Assembly: GCA_963839615.1 (NCBI GenBank)
Contig: CAWIVY010000007.1
Coordinates: 248,001 to 312,000, forward strand
Reading direction: 5' to 3'
Source of the DNA: DASQMT01 sp963839615
GTDB taxonomy: Bacteria > Actinomycetota > Thermoleophilia > Solirubrobacterales > Solirubrobacteraceae
Length of the DNA: 64,000 nt
A model generated the notes under the pieces. The model saw nothing but the letters and a program-made list of their open reading frames with translations. It did not search any database and was not told the origin of the DNA. This document shows, in pieces, positions 16,943 to 24,709 of the stretch (position 1 is the first letter of the stretch; each line of letters opens with the position of its first letter). Position numbers and translations under genes: made by a program.

Positions 16943-17983
16943 ATGCGTACTCGTGTCGCTGTCATCGCCGCCGTCGTCGGTCTGTTGCTCCTCGCCGGTG
17001 CAGGCGCTGTGTACGCCTACGATCATTCGAATGCCGAGGAGATCGGCGAGGGCGTCCGCGTCGGCGGGGTCGACGTGTCGGGGCTCAGTCCCGAGCAGGC
17101 GCGCGCCAAGCTCCGCAGCGCCGTGCTCGAGCCGCTGAGCCGCCCGGTCGTGGTGCGCGCGCGCGGGAAGCGCTACACGCTGACCGCCGAGCGGGCCGGC
17201 GTCGCGGTCGACGTCGACGGCTCCGTGAACGCCGCGCTGGAGCGCTCGCGCGACGGCAGCATCATCAGCCGGGCCTGGCGCGACCTCCGCGGTGAGCCGG
17301 TCGACGCCGAGATCGAGCTCGACATCAAGTACTCCAAGCGCGCGATCCGCCAACTGGTCAAGCGCGTGCGCGAGGACGTCGACGAGGAGCCGGTCGACGC
17401 ATCCGTCGACCTCGAGAGCGGCGACGTCACCCCGGAGGCCTCGAAGGACGGCCGGCAGCTGCTCGCGGCAAAGCTCAAGCGCCAGGTGCGCAAGCGGCTG
17501 CTCGACGTCGGGGACGCCAAGACGGTGCGGGCCGAGGTCCGGGTCGTCAAGCCCAAGGTCACGACCGAGGAGCTGGCGGAGAAGTACCCCGCGATCGTGA
17601 TCGTCGACCGCGCGAACTTCCAGCTCACGCTGTACAAGGACCTCAAGCCGTTCAAGACCTACGGGATCGCCGTCGGCCAGGTGGGCCTCGAGACGCCCGC
17701 GGGGCTCTACCACATCCAGAACAAGGCGGTGAATCCCGCCTGGAGCGTCCCGAACTCCGCGTGGGCCGGCGACCTGGCCGGCACCGTGGTCCCCGGCGGC
17801 GTACCGGAGAACCCGCTCAAGGCGCGCTGGCTGGGCATCTACGCCGGCGCTGGGATCCACGGCACCGACGCCGACTACTCGATCGGCACCGCCGCATCGC
17901 ACGGCTGCATCCGGATGCGGATTCCCGAGGTGATCGAGCTGTACGACCAGGTCCCGGTCAACGCGCCGGTCTACATCAGCTAG
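16943..17983 (+). CDS. Secreted or membrane-anchored L,D-transpeptidase (YkuD)
   Basis: 346 residues. An N-terminal hydrophobic segment (VAVIAAVVGLLLLAGAGAVY) exports or anchors it. Residues 35-195 form two beta-rich repeats of the peptidoglycan-binding (PG_binding_4/VanW-like) type (VGGVDVSGLSPEQARAKL). The YkuD catalytic domain starts at IVIVDRANFQLTLYKD and ends with the signature HG...IGTAASHGCIRMRI, which contains the catalytic His and Cys. It would make 3-3 cross-links in peptidoglycan. Convergent with the small gene at 17976, overlapping it by eight bases. Confidence 0.93.
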   Translation: MRTRVAVIAAVVGLLLLAGAGAVYAYDHSNAEEIGEGVRVGGVDVSGLSPEQARAKLRSAVLEPLSRPVVVRARGKRYTLTAERAGVAVDVDGSVNAALERSRDGSIISRAWRDLRGEPVDAEIELDIKYSKRAIRQLVKRVREDVDEEPVDASVDLESGDVTPEASKDGRQLLAAKLKRQVRKRLLDVGDAKTVRAEVRVVKPKVTTEELAEKYPAIVIVDRANFQLTLYKDLKPFKTYGIAVGQVGLETPAGLYHIQNKAVNPAWSVPNSAWAGDLAGTVVPGGVPENPLKARWLGIYAGAGIHGTDADYSIGTAASHGCIRMRIPEVIELYDQVPVNAPVYIS

Positions 17984-18257
17984 CGCGCACGCCGATCTCG
18001 CCGACCGGGATCTCCTGCCACCCCGATTGCAGGAGGGAGGCATGGTGGTCGCCGTGGCGAAGGACCAGGGTGCCGATGAACACGCCGCGCTCCTGCTTGC
18101 GCATCACCGCGTACCACATCGTCGAGGCATCGCGCGTGCCCTGGATCGGATGCCAGGGCGGCGGCGGGCGCTCGACGGCGTCGGCCACGCCTGCCTCGAC
18201 GAGCTGGCGCAGGGTGGCGACCTGACCCGTGGCCGTGTCGATGAAGAACGAGGCCAT
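17976..18257 (-). CDS. Small protein of unknown function
   Basis: 93 residues from ATG 18257 (MASFFIDTATGQVATLRQLV). The sequence has the composition of a real protein, with ERPPPPWHPIQGT, YAVMRKQERGVFIGTLVLRHGDHHASLLQ and WQEIPVGEIGV. Its first 17 bases overlap the most likely start of the recombinase gene on the other strand. No family is recognised. Confidence 0.6.
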   Translation of the reverse strand: MASFFIDTATGQVATLRQLVEAGVADAVERPPPPWHPIQGTRDASTMWYAVMRKQERGVFIGTLVLRHGDHHASLLQSGWQEIPVGEIGVRAS

Positions 18258-19173
18258 CCCGCCGAACGGTAGCGCCGAGCTGCCGGCGGCCTGGTCCGGC
18301 GCGCTGGCGCTGCTCGACCAGGACCTGCGCCGCCGCGGCGCGGCCGACGGCACGCGCGCGCTCTACCGCACCGACGTCGAGGAGCTGGGTCGCTGGGCGG
18401 CGCGCTACGACCTCGCGCCCGAGGAGATCGACTACCCGTGGCTGCGCCGGTACGCCGCCCAGATGGCCGAGCGCGGCCTGGCGCCGCGGACGGTCTCGCG
18501 CAAGCTCGCAGGCCTGCGCGCGTGCTTCCGCGTGCTCGTCGAGCACGGCATGATGGAGGCCAACCCGGCGGAGCTGCTCGCCTCGCCGAAGCAGCCGCAG
18601 CGCCTCCCGCGGGCGCTCAAGCCGGCCGACGTCTCGACGCTGCTCGACAGGATCCCGGCCTCCACGCCGCTCGAGCAGCGCGATCGCGCTCTGTTCGAGC
18701 TCGCGTACGCGTGCGGCCTGCGCGCGGAGGAGATCGTCGACCTCGACGTCGGCTCGGTCGACTTCGACGCCGAGCAGCTGCGCGTCGAGGGCAAGGGCGG
18801 CAAGACGCGCTTCGTGCCCGTCGGCGAGCACGCGCTTGCGGCCGTGACGCGCTATCTGGAGCGCGCCCGCGGCACGCTCGCTGTCGGCACGGGCGAGCCG
18901 GCGCTGTTCCTCTCCAAGACCGGCAGGCGGCTCTCGACGTCCGACGTGCGGCGCCGCCTGCGCACCTGGGCGCACCGCACCGCAGCCCAGGGAGCAGTCC
19001 ACCCACACGCGCTGCGCCACTCGTTCGCGACCCATCTCCTCGAAGGCGGAGCCGATCTGCGGGCGATCCAGGCGCTGCTCGGCCACGCGTCCATATCGAC
19101 CACCCAGGTCTACACTCGGGTAGAGTCAGCGCGTCTGCGGGCTGCGTACGCGCGCAGCCATCCGCGCGCTTAA
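18241..19173 (+). CDS. Tyrosine recombinase XerC/XerD
   Basis: 310 residues from ATG 18241 (GTG 18229 is an alternative). The N-terminal core-binding domain covers LLDQDLRRRGAADGTRALYRTDVEELGRW. The catalytic residues are all present: Arg in YACGLRAEEI, Lys in GKGGKTRFVPV, HxxR in HALRHSFATHL, His in LLGHASISTTQ and the nucleophile Tyr in QVYTRV. The family resolves chromosome dimers at dif. The neighbouring sigma factor and the absence of phage genes favour a housekeeping Xer role over a phage integrase; XerC versus XerD cannot be decided. Confidence 0.92.
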   Translation: MKNEAIPPNGSAELPAAWSGALALLDQDLRRRGAADGTRALYRTDVEELGRWAARYDLAPEEIDYPWLRRYAAQMAERGLAPRTVSRKLAGLRACFRVLVEHGMMEANPAELLASPKQPQRLPRALKPADVSTLLDRIPASTPLEQRDRALFELAYACGLRAEEIVDLDVGSVDFDAEQLRVEGKGGKTRFVPVGEHALAAVTRYLERARGTLAVGTGEPALFLSKTGRRLSTSDVRRRLRTWAHRTAAQGAVHPHALRHSFATHLLEGGADLRAIQALLGHASISTTQVYTRVESARLRAAYARSHPRA

Positions 19174-19190
19174 TACGGCAAGGAGTGACG

Positions 19191-19976
19191 CTGGAAACCA
19201 ACGTCAAAGCGATCGAGCTCAAGGATCTCTGGCGCAAGTACAAGACCTCCGGCTCCAGCCGGGCGCGCGAACAGCTCGTAATCGCATACTCCCCGCTCGT
19301 GAAGTACGTGGCCGGCCGGATGTCCTCGGGCCTGCCTGCGCACGTCGAGGAGTCCGACCTCATCTCCTATGGGCTGATCGGCCTGATCAACGCGATCGAG
19401 CGCTTCGACCTCGATCGCGAGATCAAGTTCGAGACGTACGCGATCACGCGCATCAAGGGCGCGATCATCGACGAGCTGCGAGCGCTGGACTGGGTTCCGC
19501 GCTCCGTGCGCGCACGCGCGCGTGAGATCGAGCGCGCCCACGGCAAGCTCGAGCACCGGCTCCACCGCACGCCGACCGACGAGGAGATGGCCTCGGAGCT
19601 CAATCTCACGGTCGACGAGTTCCAGGAGTCGCTGGTCAAGATCTCCAACTCGACCGTGGTCGCGCTCGACGAGCTGTGGGCGGTCTCGGACTCCTCCGGC
19701 GACCAGGTCTCGCTGCTCGACACGCTCCACGACCCCGACGCGCCGGATCCGCAGCAGCTGCTCGACGCCTCAGAGCTCAAGGACCGCCTCGCCGACGCGA
19801 TCTCCGCGCTGCCCGAGCGGGAGAAGCTCGTGATCGCCCTCTACTACTACGAGAACCTGACGTTGCGCGAGATCGGCGAGGTCCTCGGCGTGACGGAGTC
19901 GCGGATCTCGCAGCTGCACACGAAGGCCGTGCTGCGTCTCAAGAGCCGCCTCCAGGGCGACAATCTGCGCGATTAG
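19191..19976 (+). CDS. Sigma-28 family sigma factor (WhiG/FliA type), probable CTG start
   Basis: About 261 residues. Region 2 has LVIAYSPLVKYVAGRM, DLISYGLIGLINAIERFD and FETYAITRIKGAIIDELRALDWVPRSVR, the last being the hallmark of FliA/WhiG. Region 3 is HRTPTDEEMASELNLTVDEF. Region 4 is LPEREKLVIALYYYENLTLREIGEVLGVTESRISQLH. CTG 19191 was chosen because AAGGAG at 19180-19185 sits five bases before it and the protein then starts LETNVKAIEL; the GTG at 19185 overlaps that Shine-Dalgarno sequence. In streptomycetes WhiG controls sporulation, but the target here is unknown and no flagellar genes are in view. Confidence 0.93.
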   Translation: METNVKAIELKDLWRKYKTSGSSRAREQLVIAYSPLVKYVAGRMSSGLPAHVEESDLISYGLIGLINAIERFDLDREIKFETYAITRIKGAIIDELRALDWVPRSVRARAREIERAHGKLEHRLHRTPTDEEMASELNLTVDEFQESLVKISNSTVVALDELWAVSDSSGDQVSLLDTLHDPDAPDPQQLLDASELKDRLADAISALPEREKLVIALYYYENLTLREIGEVLGVTESRISQLHTKAVLRLKSRLQGDNLRD

Positions 19977-19982
19977 CGACGC

Positions 19983-19996
19983 GCCCGCTACCGGGC
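19983..19996 (+). terminator. Short hairpin after the sigma-28 gene
   Basis: GCCCG-CTAC-CGGGC is a 5-bp perfect stem seven bases after the stop, with TAGCCT (possible -10 of the next gene) starting three bases later. Weak terminator or chance. Confidence 0.3.
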
Positions 19997-20032
19997 TGTA
20001 GCCTCCCGCATTCCGTCGAGGAGAGGAGAGGC

Positions 20033-22090
20033 ATGCCGCACGCCGCAGAGAGGATCCGCAACGTGGCCCTTGTGGGCCACCGTGGGAGCGGGAAGACGTC
20101 GCTGCACGAGGCGCTCCTGTTCGAGGCCGGGGCGCTCACCCGCCTCGGCACCGTCACCGACGGCACGACCGTCTCGGATGCAGACGAGGACGAGAAGGCG
20201 CGCGGGATGTCGATCTCGGCGTCGCTGGCCTCCTTTCAGTGGCGCGACGTCAAGGTCAACCTGATCGACACGCCCGGCGAGCCCTCGTTCGTCGCCGACG
20301 CGCTCGGCGCGCTGCGCGTCTGCGAGTCCGCCATCTTCGTCGTCAACGCCGTGATGGGCGTCGAGGTATCGACCCAGCGGCTGTGGCAGCGCGCCTCCGA
20401 GCTCGGCGTCGCGCGCCTGATCTACGTGAACATGCTGGACCGCGAGCGCGCCGACTTCTTCCGCACGCTCGAGGCGCTCAAGGGCGCCTTCGGCCCGCAC
20501 GTGGTCGCGACCGAGATCCCGATCGGCTCGGAGCACGAGCTCCGCGGCGTGATCGACCTCGTCGACATGAAGGCCTTCGAGTACGACGGCTCCGAGCACG
20601 GGAAGGAGATCCCGATCCCGGACGAGCTCGCCGAGCAGGCGCAGGAGTACCGCGAGAAGCTGATGGACGAGGTCGCGGAGAACTCCGAGGCGCTGATGGA
20701 GCGCTACCTCGAGGGCGAGGAGATCTCCCACGAGGAGATCGTCACGGCGCTCGAGGAGGGCACCGACCACGGCCTCATCTTCCCGGTCACCTGCGGCGTG
20801 GCCACCACGCGCCTGGGCGCCGACCGGCTCCTCGACGCGATCGTCGACGACCTGCCTTCGCCCGTCCAGCACGGCGCCCTCGAGGCCGACGAGATGACGC
20901 TCGAGCCGACCGAGGACGGCGAGATGTTCGCCTACGTCTTCAAGACCCGCGCCGACCCGTTCGCGGGCAGGATCAACCTCTTCCGCGTCTACCAGGGCGT
21001 GATGACCCACGACACGCACGTGCTCAACACGCGCACGCACAACAAGGAGCGCATCGGGCAGCTGCTGGAGCCGCGCGGCAAGGACGTCGACCACACCGAC
21101 TCGTTCGGCCCGGGCGACATCGGCGCGGTCGCCAAGCTCAAGGAGACGCGCGCGGGCGACTGGCTCGCCGCCCGTGACCAGCCGATCCACATGCCGGCCG
21201 TCAAGCTCCCCGCGCCGGTGATGGCGTTCCACATCGAGCCGAAGGCCAAGGGCGACGAGGACAAGGTCTTCAGCGCGCTGCGCCGGCTCCAGGAGGAGGA
21301 TCCGACGATCGACCTGCACCGCGACGAGCAGACCGGCGAGCAGATCGTCGCCGGCCTGTCGCAGATCCACGTCGAGGTGATCGTCGACCGGCTCAAGTCG
21401 CGCTTCGGCGCCGAGGTCGAGCTGATGCCGCCGCGCGTGCCCTACCAGGAGACGATCCGCGGCTCGGCGAAGGCCCACGGGCGGCACAAGAAGCAGTCCG
21501 GCGGGCGCGGGCAGTTCGGCGACTGCCACATCGAGATCGAGCCGCTGGCCGACGCCGAGTTCGAGTTCGTCAACGCGATCAAGGGCGGCGTCATCCCCGG
21601 CGGCTTCATCCCGGCCGTCGAGAAGGGCGTGCGCGACGCGATGGCGCAGGGGATCGTCGCCGGGTTCCCGATCAAGGGCGTGCGGGTCAAGGTCTTCGAC
21701 GGCTCCTACCACTCGGTCGACTCGTCCGAGATGGCGTTCCGGCTTGCGGGCTCGATCGCGATGAAGCAGGCGCTCGAGGCGGCCAACCCGGTGCTGCTCG
21801 AGCCGATCATGCTGGTGACGGCCAGCGTGCCCGACGAGAGCGTGGGCGACGTGATGGGCGACCTCTCATCGCGCCGCGGACGGCCGCTGGGCACCGAGGC
21901 GTCGGCCGGCATGACCGAGGTCAAGGCCGAGGTCCCGATGTCGGAGATGCTCGCCTACGCCCCGGACCTGCGCTCGATCACGGGCGGCCAGGGCGAGTTC
22001 ACGATGGAGTTCGCGCGCTACGAGGAGATCCCGGCGCACCTGGCGCAGAAGGTGGCCGCGCAGGCGAGCGAGCAGGAGGTGCACGCGTAG
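20033..22090 (+). CDS. Elongation factor G-like GTPase (EF-G paralogue)
   Basis: 685 residues. G1 is VALVGHRGSGKTSLHEAL, G3 is LIDTPGEPSFVADA and G4 is YVNMLDRERADF, where the usual NKxD is NMLD. Domains II to V follow, with RADPFAGRINLFRVYQG, VPYQETIRGSAKAHGRHKKQSGGRGQFGDCHIEI and a C-terminal RRGRPLGTEA segment. It is shorter and more divergent than canonical FusA and matches the actinobacterial EF-G-like group that is not next to tuf. GAGGAGAGGAG upstream of ATG 20033 is a strong ribosome-binding site. Function in translation is assumed. Confidence 0.9.
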   Translation: MPHAAERIRNVALVGHRGSGKTSLHEALLFEAGALTRLGTVTDGTTVSDADEDEKARGMSISASLASFQWRDVKVNLIDTPGEPSFVADALGALRVCESAIFVVNAVMGVEVSTQRLWQRASELGVARLIYVNMLDRERADFFRTLEALKGAFGPHVVATEIPIGSEHELRGVIDLVDMKAFEYDGSEHGKEIPIPDELAEQAQEYREKLMDEVAENSEALMERYLEGEEISHEEIVTALEEGTDHGLIFPVTCGVATTRLGADRLLDAIVDDLPSPVQHGALEADEMTLEPTEDGEMFAYVFKTRADPFAGRINLFRVYQGVMTHDTHVLNTRTHNKERIGQLLEPRGKDVDHTDSFGPGDIGAVAKLKETRAGDWLAARDQPIHMPAVKLPAPVMAFHIEPKAKGDEDKVFSALRRLQEEDPTIDLHRDEQTGEQIVAGLSQIHVEVIVDRLKSRFGAEVELMPPRVPYQETIRGSAKAHGRHKKQSGGRGQFGDCHIEIEPLADAEFEFVNAIKGGVIPGGFIPAVEKGVRDAMAQGIVAGFPIKGVRVKVFDGSYHSVDSSEMAFRLAGSIAMKQALEAANPVLLEPIMLVTASVPDESVGDVMGDLSSRRGRPLGTEASAGMTEVKAEVPMSEMLAYAPDLRSITGGQGEFTMEFARYEEIPAHLAQKVAAQASEQEVHA

Positions 22091-22138
22091 GCCGAGGCGG
22101 CCGGCCGGTGCTGACGAACGTACGCACCCGTGGCGCAG

Positions 22139-22184
22139 CGAACGTCGCTGAGTGGCCCCTATACGGCGTACTGAGCGACGTTCG
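22139..22184. repeat. Hairpin related to the 11 kb palindromic element
   Basis: Perfect 11-bp arms CGAACGTCGCT (22139-22149) and AGCGACGTTCG (22174-22184) with a 24-base loop containing CCCCTATACGG. The arm core AACGTCGC and the loop word CCGTATAGGGGC (other strand) resemble the hairpins at 11079-11246, where CCGCATAGGGGC occurs. It lies in the 174-base gap after the EF-G-like gene. Confidence 0.5.
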
Positions 22185-22264
22185 GGCGCGATCGTCGTGA
22201 TCGCCGGGGCGCGACGCCACGTGCATGGACCCCCGTTGCCCGTTGTTACCCTCACGGGCCACGA

Positions 22265-22984
22265 ATGGCCCGCACCCGCGACATCCGCACGAACCAGCAG
22301 GACGTCTCCTGCGACGTCTGCGGCCGCACCCTGCTGCGCGGCGAGCGCGCCGAGCCCTTCCTCGCCGGCGGCTCGCGGCGGCACGTGTGCGAGCTGTGCA
22401 CCGCCCGCGCGCAGCACGAGGGCTGGATCCGGGAGTCAGGCGCCGACGAGCTGACGCTGCGCAGCTCGCGCCACGAAGGCCGCAGCCGCCTCGTGGACCG
22501 CCTGCGCACGCGCCGCGAGCGCGCCCGCGACCTGGCCGACGCGCAGGCCGCGCAGGAGCTCGCCGAGTCCGGCGCGCACTTCGACACGCCGCCGGCGCGC
22601 GCGCCCGAGCCGGCGCCGCCCGAGCCTCCCCGCAGCCCGCGCCACGTGCGCGCCGTGCCGACGAACGCCGAGCTGAAGATGGAGCGGGCGCTCGAGGTGT
22701 TCAACGCGTCCGACCACGTCCGCACCGTCGGCGGCGTCGCACGCTCGCTCGGGCCTCCCGCGGTCTGCGTCCGGCCGCTCGGCGACCGGCCGAGCGTCGT
22801 GGCGATCACGGTGATGTGGGAGCTGAGCTGGTACCGCTTCGAGGTCGACCTGTCCGACGAGGGCAGCGGCGTGCGGCGCGAAGGGCAGGGGGACGAGCTC
22901 CGCGATCTGTCAGAAGACGAACAAGTCGTGAATGCGGCCGCGGACGAGCGCGGCGGCCTGCACCTCGCGACCGCGGCAACATGA
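22265..22984 (+). CDS. Zinc-ribbon protein of unknown function
   Basis: 239 residues. The N terminus has a four-cysteine zinc ribbon: SCDVCGRTLL, then HVCELCTARA. A charged helical part (RLRTRRERARDLADAQAAQEL) and a Pro-rich linker follow. A globular C-terminal domain then contains ELKMERALEVFNASDHVRTVGGVARSLG and VMWELSWYRFEVDLSD. No family name is known to me. TACCCT at 22247-22252 lies 12 bases before the ATG and there is no clear Shine-Dalgarno sequence. Confidence 0.8.
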   Translation: MARTRDIRTNQQDVSCDVCGRTLLRGERAEPFLAGGSRRHVCELCTARAQHEGWIRESGADELTLRSSRHEGRSRLVDRLRTRRERARDLADAQAAQELAESGAHFDTPPARAPEPAPPEPPRSPRHVRAVPTNAELKMERALEVFNASDHVRTVGGVARSLGPPAVCVRPLGDRPSVVAITVMWELSWYRFEVDLSDEGSGVRREGQGDELRDLSEDEQVVNAAADERGGLHLATAAT

Positions 22985-23047
22985 CCGACAACAGGAAAAC
23001 GGAGTGGACTCAACGGATGGTCGAGTCCAATCCGTGTGGACCTGGGG

Positions 23048-23053
23048 TAGCAT
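23048..23053 (+). promoter_or_regulatory. -10-like hexamer TAGCAT
   Basis: TAGCAT lies 7 bases before GTG 23061, supporting a leaderless start for the small gene that follows. Confidence 0.4.
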
Positions 23054-23060
23054 CGGGCTC

Positions 23061-23273
23061 GTGATCTACTGCGTCGTTCCAGAGCCCCTCGCCGATGAGC
23101 TTTACGGTCGGCTCGAGGGCTATTACGAGGGTGATCCCAACGTCGCCGTGATCGTGGATCGGCGCAGGTCTGAGCGCCGCGAGCCACGTTCCACCGGAGG
23201 CGGGCAGCGCGAGGTGCGCGACCGGCGCCGCCCGCGCGTGGCGGGAGAGTTCCCGCCGATCAGCGGTGAGTGA
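23061..23273 (+). CDS. Small Arg-rich protein with VIVDRRRSERR motif
   Basis: 70 residues. It begins VIYCVVPEPLADELYGRLEGYY, then PNVAVIVDRRRSERR and further Arg/Glu-rich sequence. The VIVDRR...ERR pattern resembles short actinobacterial proteins I have seen without assigned function. The GTG start is chosen because of the hexamer at 23048 and the beta-strand that begins immediately. Confidence 0.65.
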   Translation: MIYCVVPEPLADELYGRLEGYYEGDPNVAVIVDRRRSERREPRSTGGGQREVRDRRRPRVAGEFPPISGE

Positions 23274-23289
23274 CACGGGCGTCAGCCGC

Positions 23290-23295
23290 TAGGCT
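23290..23295 (+). promoter_or_regulatory. -10-like hexamer TAGGCT
   Basis: TAGGCT lies 8 bases before GTG 23304. The same hexamer precedes the genes at 33958 and 38486. Confidence 0.45.
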
Positions 23296-23303
23296 GCCGA
23301 GCC

Positions 23304-24452
23304 GTGCAGGTCGTCGTCCACGTGGACGGCGGCGCCCGCGGCAACCCGGGTCCCGCCGCCGCCGCCGCGGTCGTGTCCGCCCCCGACGGGCGGGTGCTCG
23401 ACGAGACATCCGTGACGCTCGGGCACGCGACGAACAACGTCGCCGAGTACCGCGGCCTGCTGCTCGGGCTCGAGCGCGCCGCCGCGCTCGGCGCCGACGA
23501 CGTGCAGATCGTCAACGACTCCGAGCTCGTCGCCAAGCAGGTCGACGGCTCCTACAAGGTCCGCAACGCGGATCTCCGCCCGCTCCACGAGCAGGCCAAG
23601 GCGGCGCTGGCCGGCTTCGCCCGCTGGTCGATCCGCTCGGTGCCGCGGGCCGAGAACTCCGCCGCCGACGCGCTCGTGAACCGCGCGCTCGACGGCGAGG
23701 AGCTCGCGCCCGGCTCGCCGGTGCCGGAGACCGTCAAGGCAGGCGGGACCGACTACGCGACCTACCTGCTGATCGACGACCTGCTGCGCCTGCAGAAGCC
23801 GATCACGCCGGGCGCGCACGACGAGCTCCTGTTCATCATCGTGCACCAGGCCTACGAGCTCTGGTTCAAGCTGATCCTGCACGAGCTCGTCGCCGCCCGC
23901 GACGAGCTCGCAGCCGGCAGGCCGCACATCGCGGCGCCGCGCCTGCGCCGCGTCGTCGCCGTCGAGCGGCTGTTGCTGCAGCAGCTGGGCGTGCTCGAGA
24001 CGATGGGGCCCGAGGGATTCCTCGAGTTCCGCGACCCGCTCGCGCCCGCCTCCGGGTTCCAGTCGCGCCAGTTCCGCGAGATCGAGTGGCTCTCGGGCGA
24101 GCGCGAGACCTGGCCCGGCGGCGGCGACCCGCCGGCCGGCGAGTCGCTCTACGAGGCGTTCTGCACCGGGCTCGAGCTGCCCGCGGATCGCGACGCGCGC
24201 CTCGCGGCGCTCGCGGATCTCTACCGCGACCACACCGGCGACCCGCTGCGCGCAGCCTGGCACGACGTCGCGGAGCGGCTCGTCGACCACGACGAGGACT
24301 CCGCGCGCTGGCGTCACCATCACTCGCTGATGGCAGCGCGCGAGATCGGCACGCGCCCCGGGACCGGCGGCTCGCCCGGCGTCGAGTACCTCAAGAGCCG
24401 CGTCGACCGGCGCTACTTCCCCGAGCTCTGGGACGTCCGCCTGGCGCTCTGA
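23304..24452 (+). CDS. Fusion of ribonuclease HI and tryptophan 2,3-dioxygenase
   Basis: 382 residues in one frame. Residues 1-130 are an RNase HI domain with VVHVDGGARGNPGP, TNNVAEYRGLLLGLE, the Asp of IVNDSELVAKQ and ENSAADALVNRAL, so all acidic catalytic residues are present. After a short linker, residues 147-382 are a tryptophan 2,3-dioxygenase: TDYATYLLIDDLLRLQKP, LFIIVHQAYELWFKLILHEL, and the haem-side segment RWRHHHSLMAAREIG with PGTGGSPGVEYL. No stop codon exists in any frame across the junction (about 23690-23755), so a lost stop by a single-base error does not explain the fusion. An internal GTG at the linker could also start the dioxygenase alone. No other kynurenine-pathway genes are nearby. 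Confidence 0.88.
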   Translation: MQVVVHVDGGARGNPGPAAAAAVVSAPDGRVLDETSVTLGHATNNVAEYRGLLLGLERAAALGADDVQIVNDSELVAKQVDGSYKVRNADLRPLHEQAKAALAGFARWSIRSVPRAENSAADALVNRALDGEELAPGSPVPETVKAGGTDYATYLLIDDLLRLQKPITPGAHDELLFIIVHQAYELWFKLILHELVAARDELAAGRPHIAAPRLRRVVAVERLLLQQLGVLETMGPEGFLEFRDPLAPASGFQSRQFREIEWLSGERETWPGGGDPPAGESLYEAFCTGLELPADRDARLAALADLYRDHTGDPLRAAWHDVAERLVDHDEDSARWRHHHSLMAAREIGTRPGTGGSPGVEYLKSRVDRRYFPELWDVRLAL

Positions 24453-24481
24453 GGCGCGCCGGCAGGTTCCCTCCGTGTGCC

Positions 24482-24511
24482 TTGAACCGGCCCGGGGGCG
24501 CCGCTTACGCT
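24482..24511 (+). promoter_or_regulatory. Promoter TTGAAC / TACGCT
   Basis: TTGAAC (24482-24487) and TACGCT (24506-24511) are 18 bases apart, and the ATG at 24518 follows after 6 bases. This is one of the few leaderless promoters here with a recognisable -35 element. Confidence 0.5.
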
Positions 24512-24517
24512 CGTGGC

Positions 24518-24709
24518 ATGCGACACAAGCGCGTCGTGCGCGAGCGGGTGCGGGAGTGGATGCTCCCGGCCGCCGAGCGCCGCGCGGCACGATTCGAGCG
24601 CGAGGCCGAGGAGCGGATGCGCAGAGAGCGCGACTGGCACTGCGAGCGCAGCCGCCAGCAGCTCCGCGACGAGGCCGAGCGCAACAAGTGGTCCGCGTTC
24701 ACGCTCTGA
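24518..24709 (+). CDS. Small highly charged helical protein
   Basis: 63 residues, rich in Arg and Glu (RERVREWMLPAAERRAARFEREAEERMRR), likely one long helix. It overlaps the 3' end of the LigD-type polymerase gene on the other strand by 11 bases. No family recognised. Confidence 0.6.
   Translation: MRHKRVVRERVREWMLPAAERRAARFEREAEERMRRERDWHCERSRQQLRDEAERNKWSAFTL

Noticed and set aside
18241..19173. Tyrosine recombinase as a sign of a prophage or integrative element
   Set aside because: Neighbours are housekeeping genes, no attachment-site repeat or phage genes are seen, and the length and motifs fit XerC/XerD.
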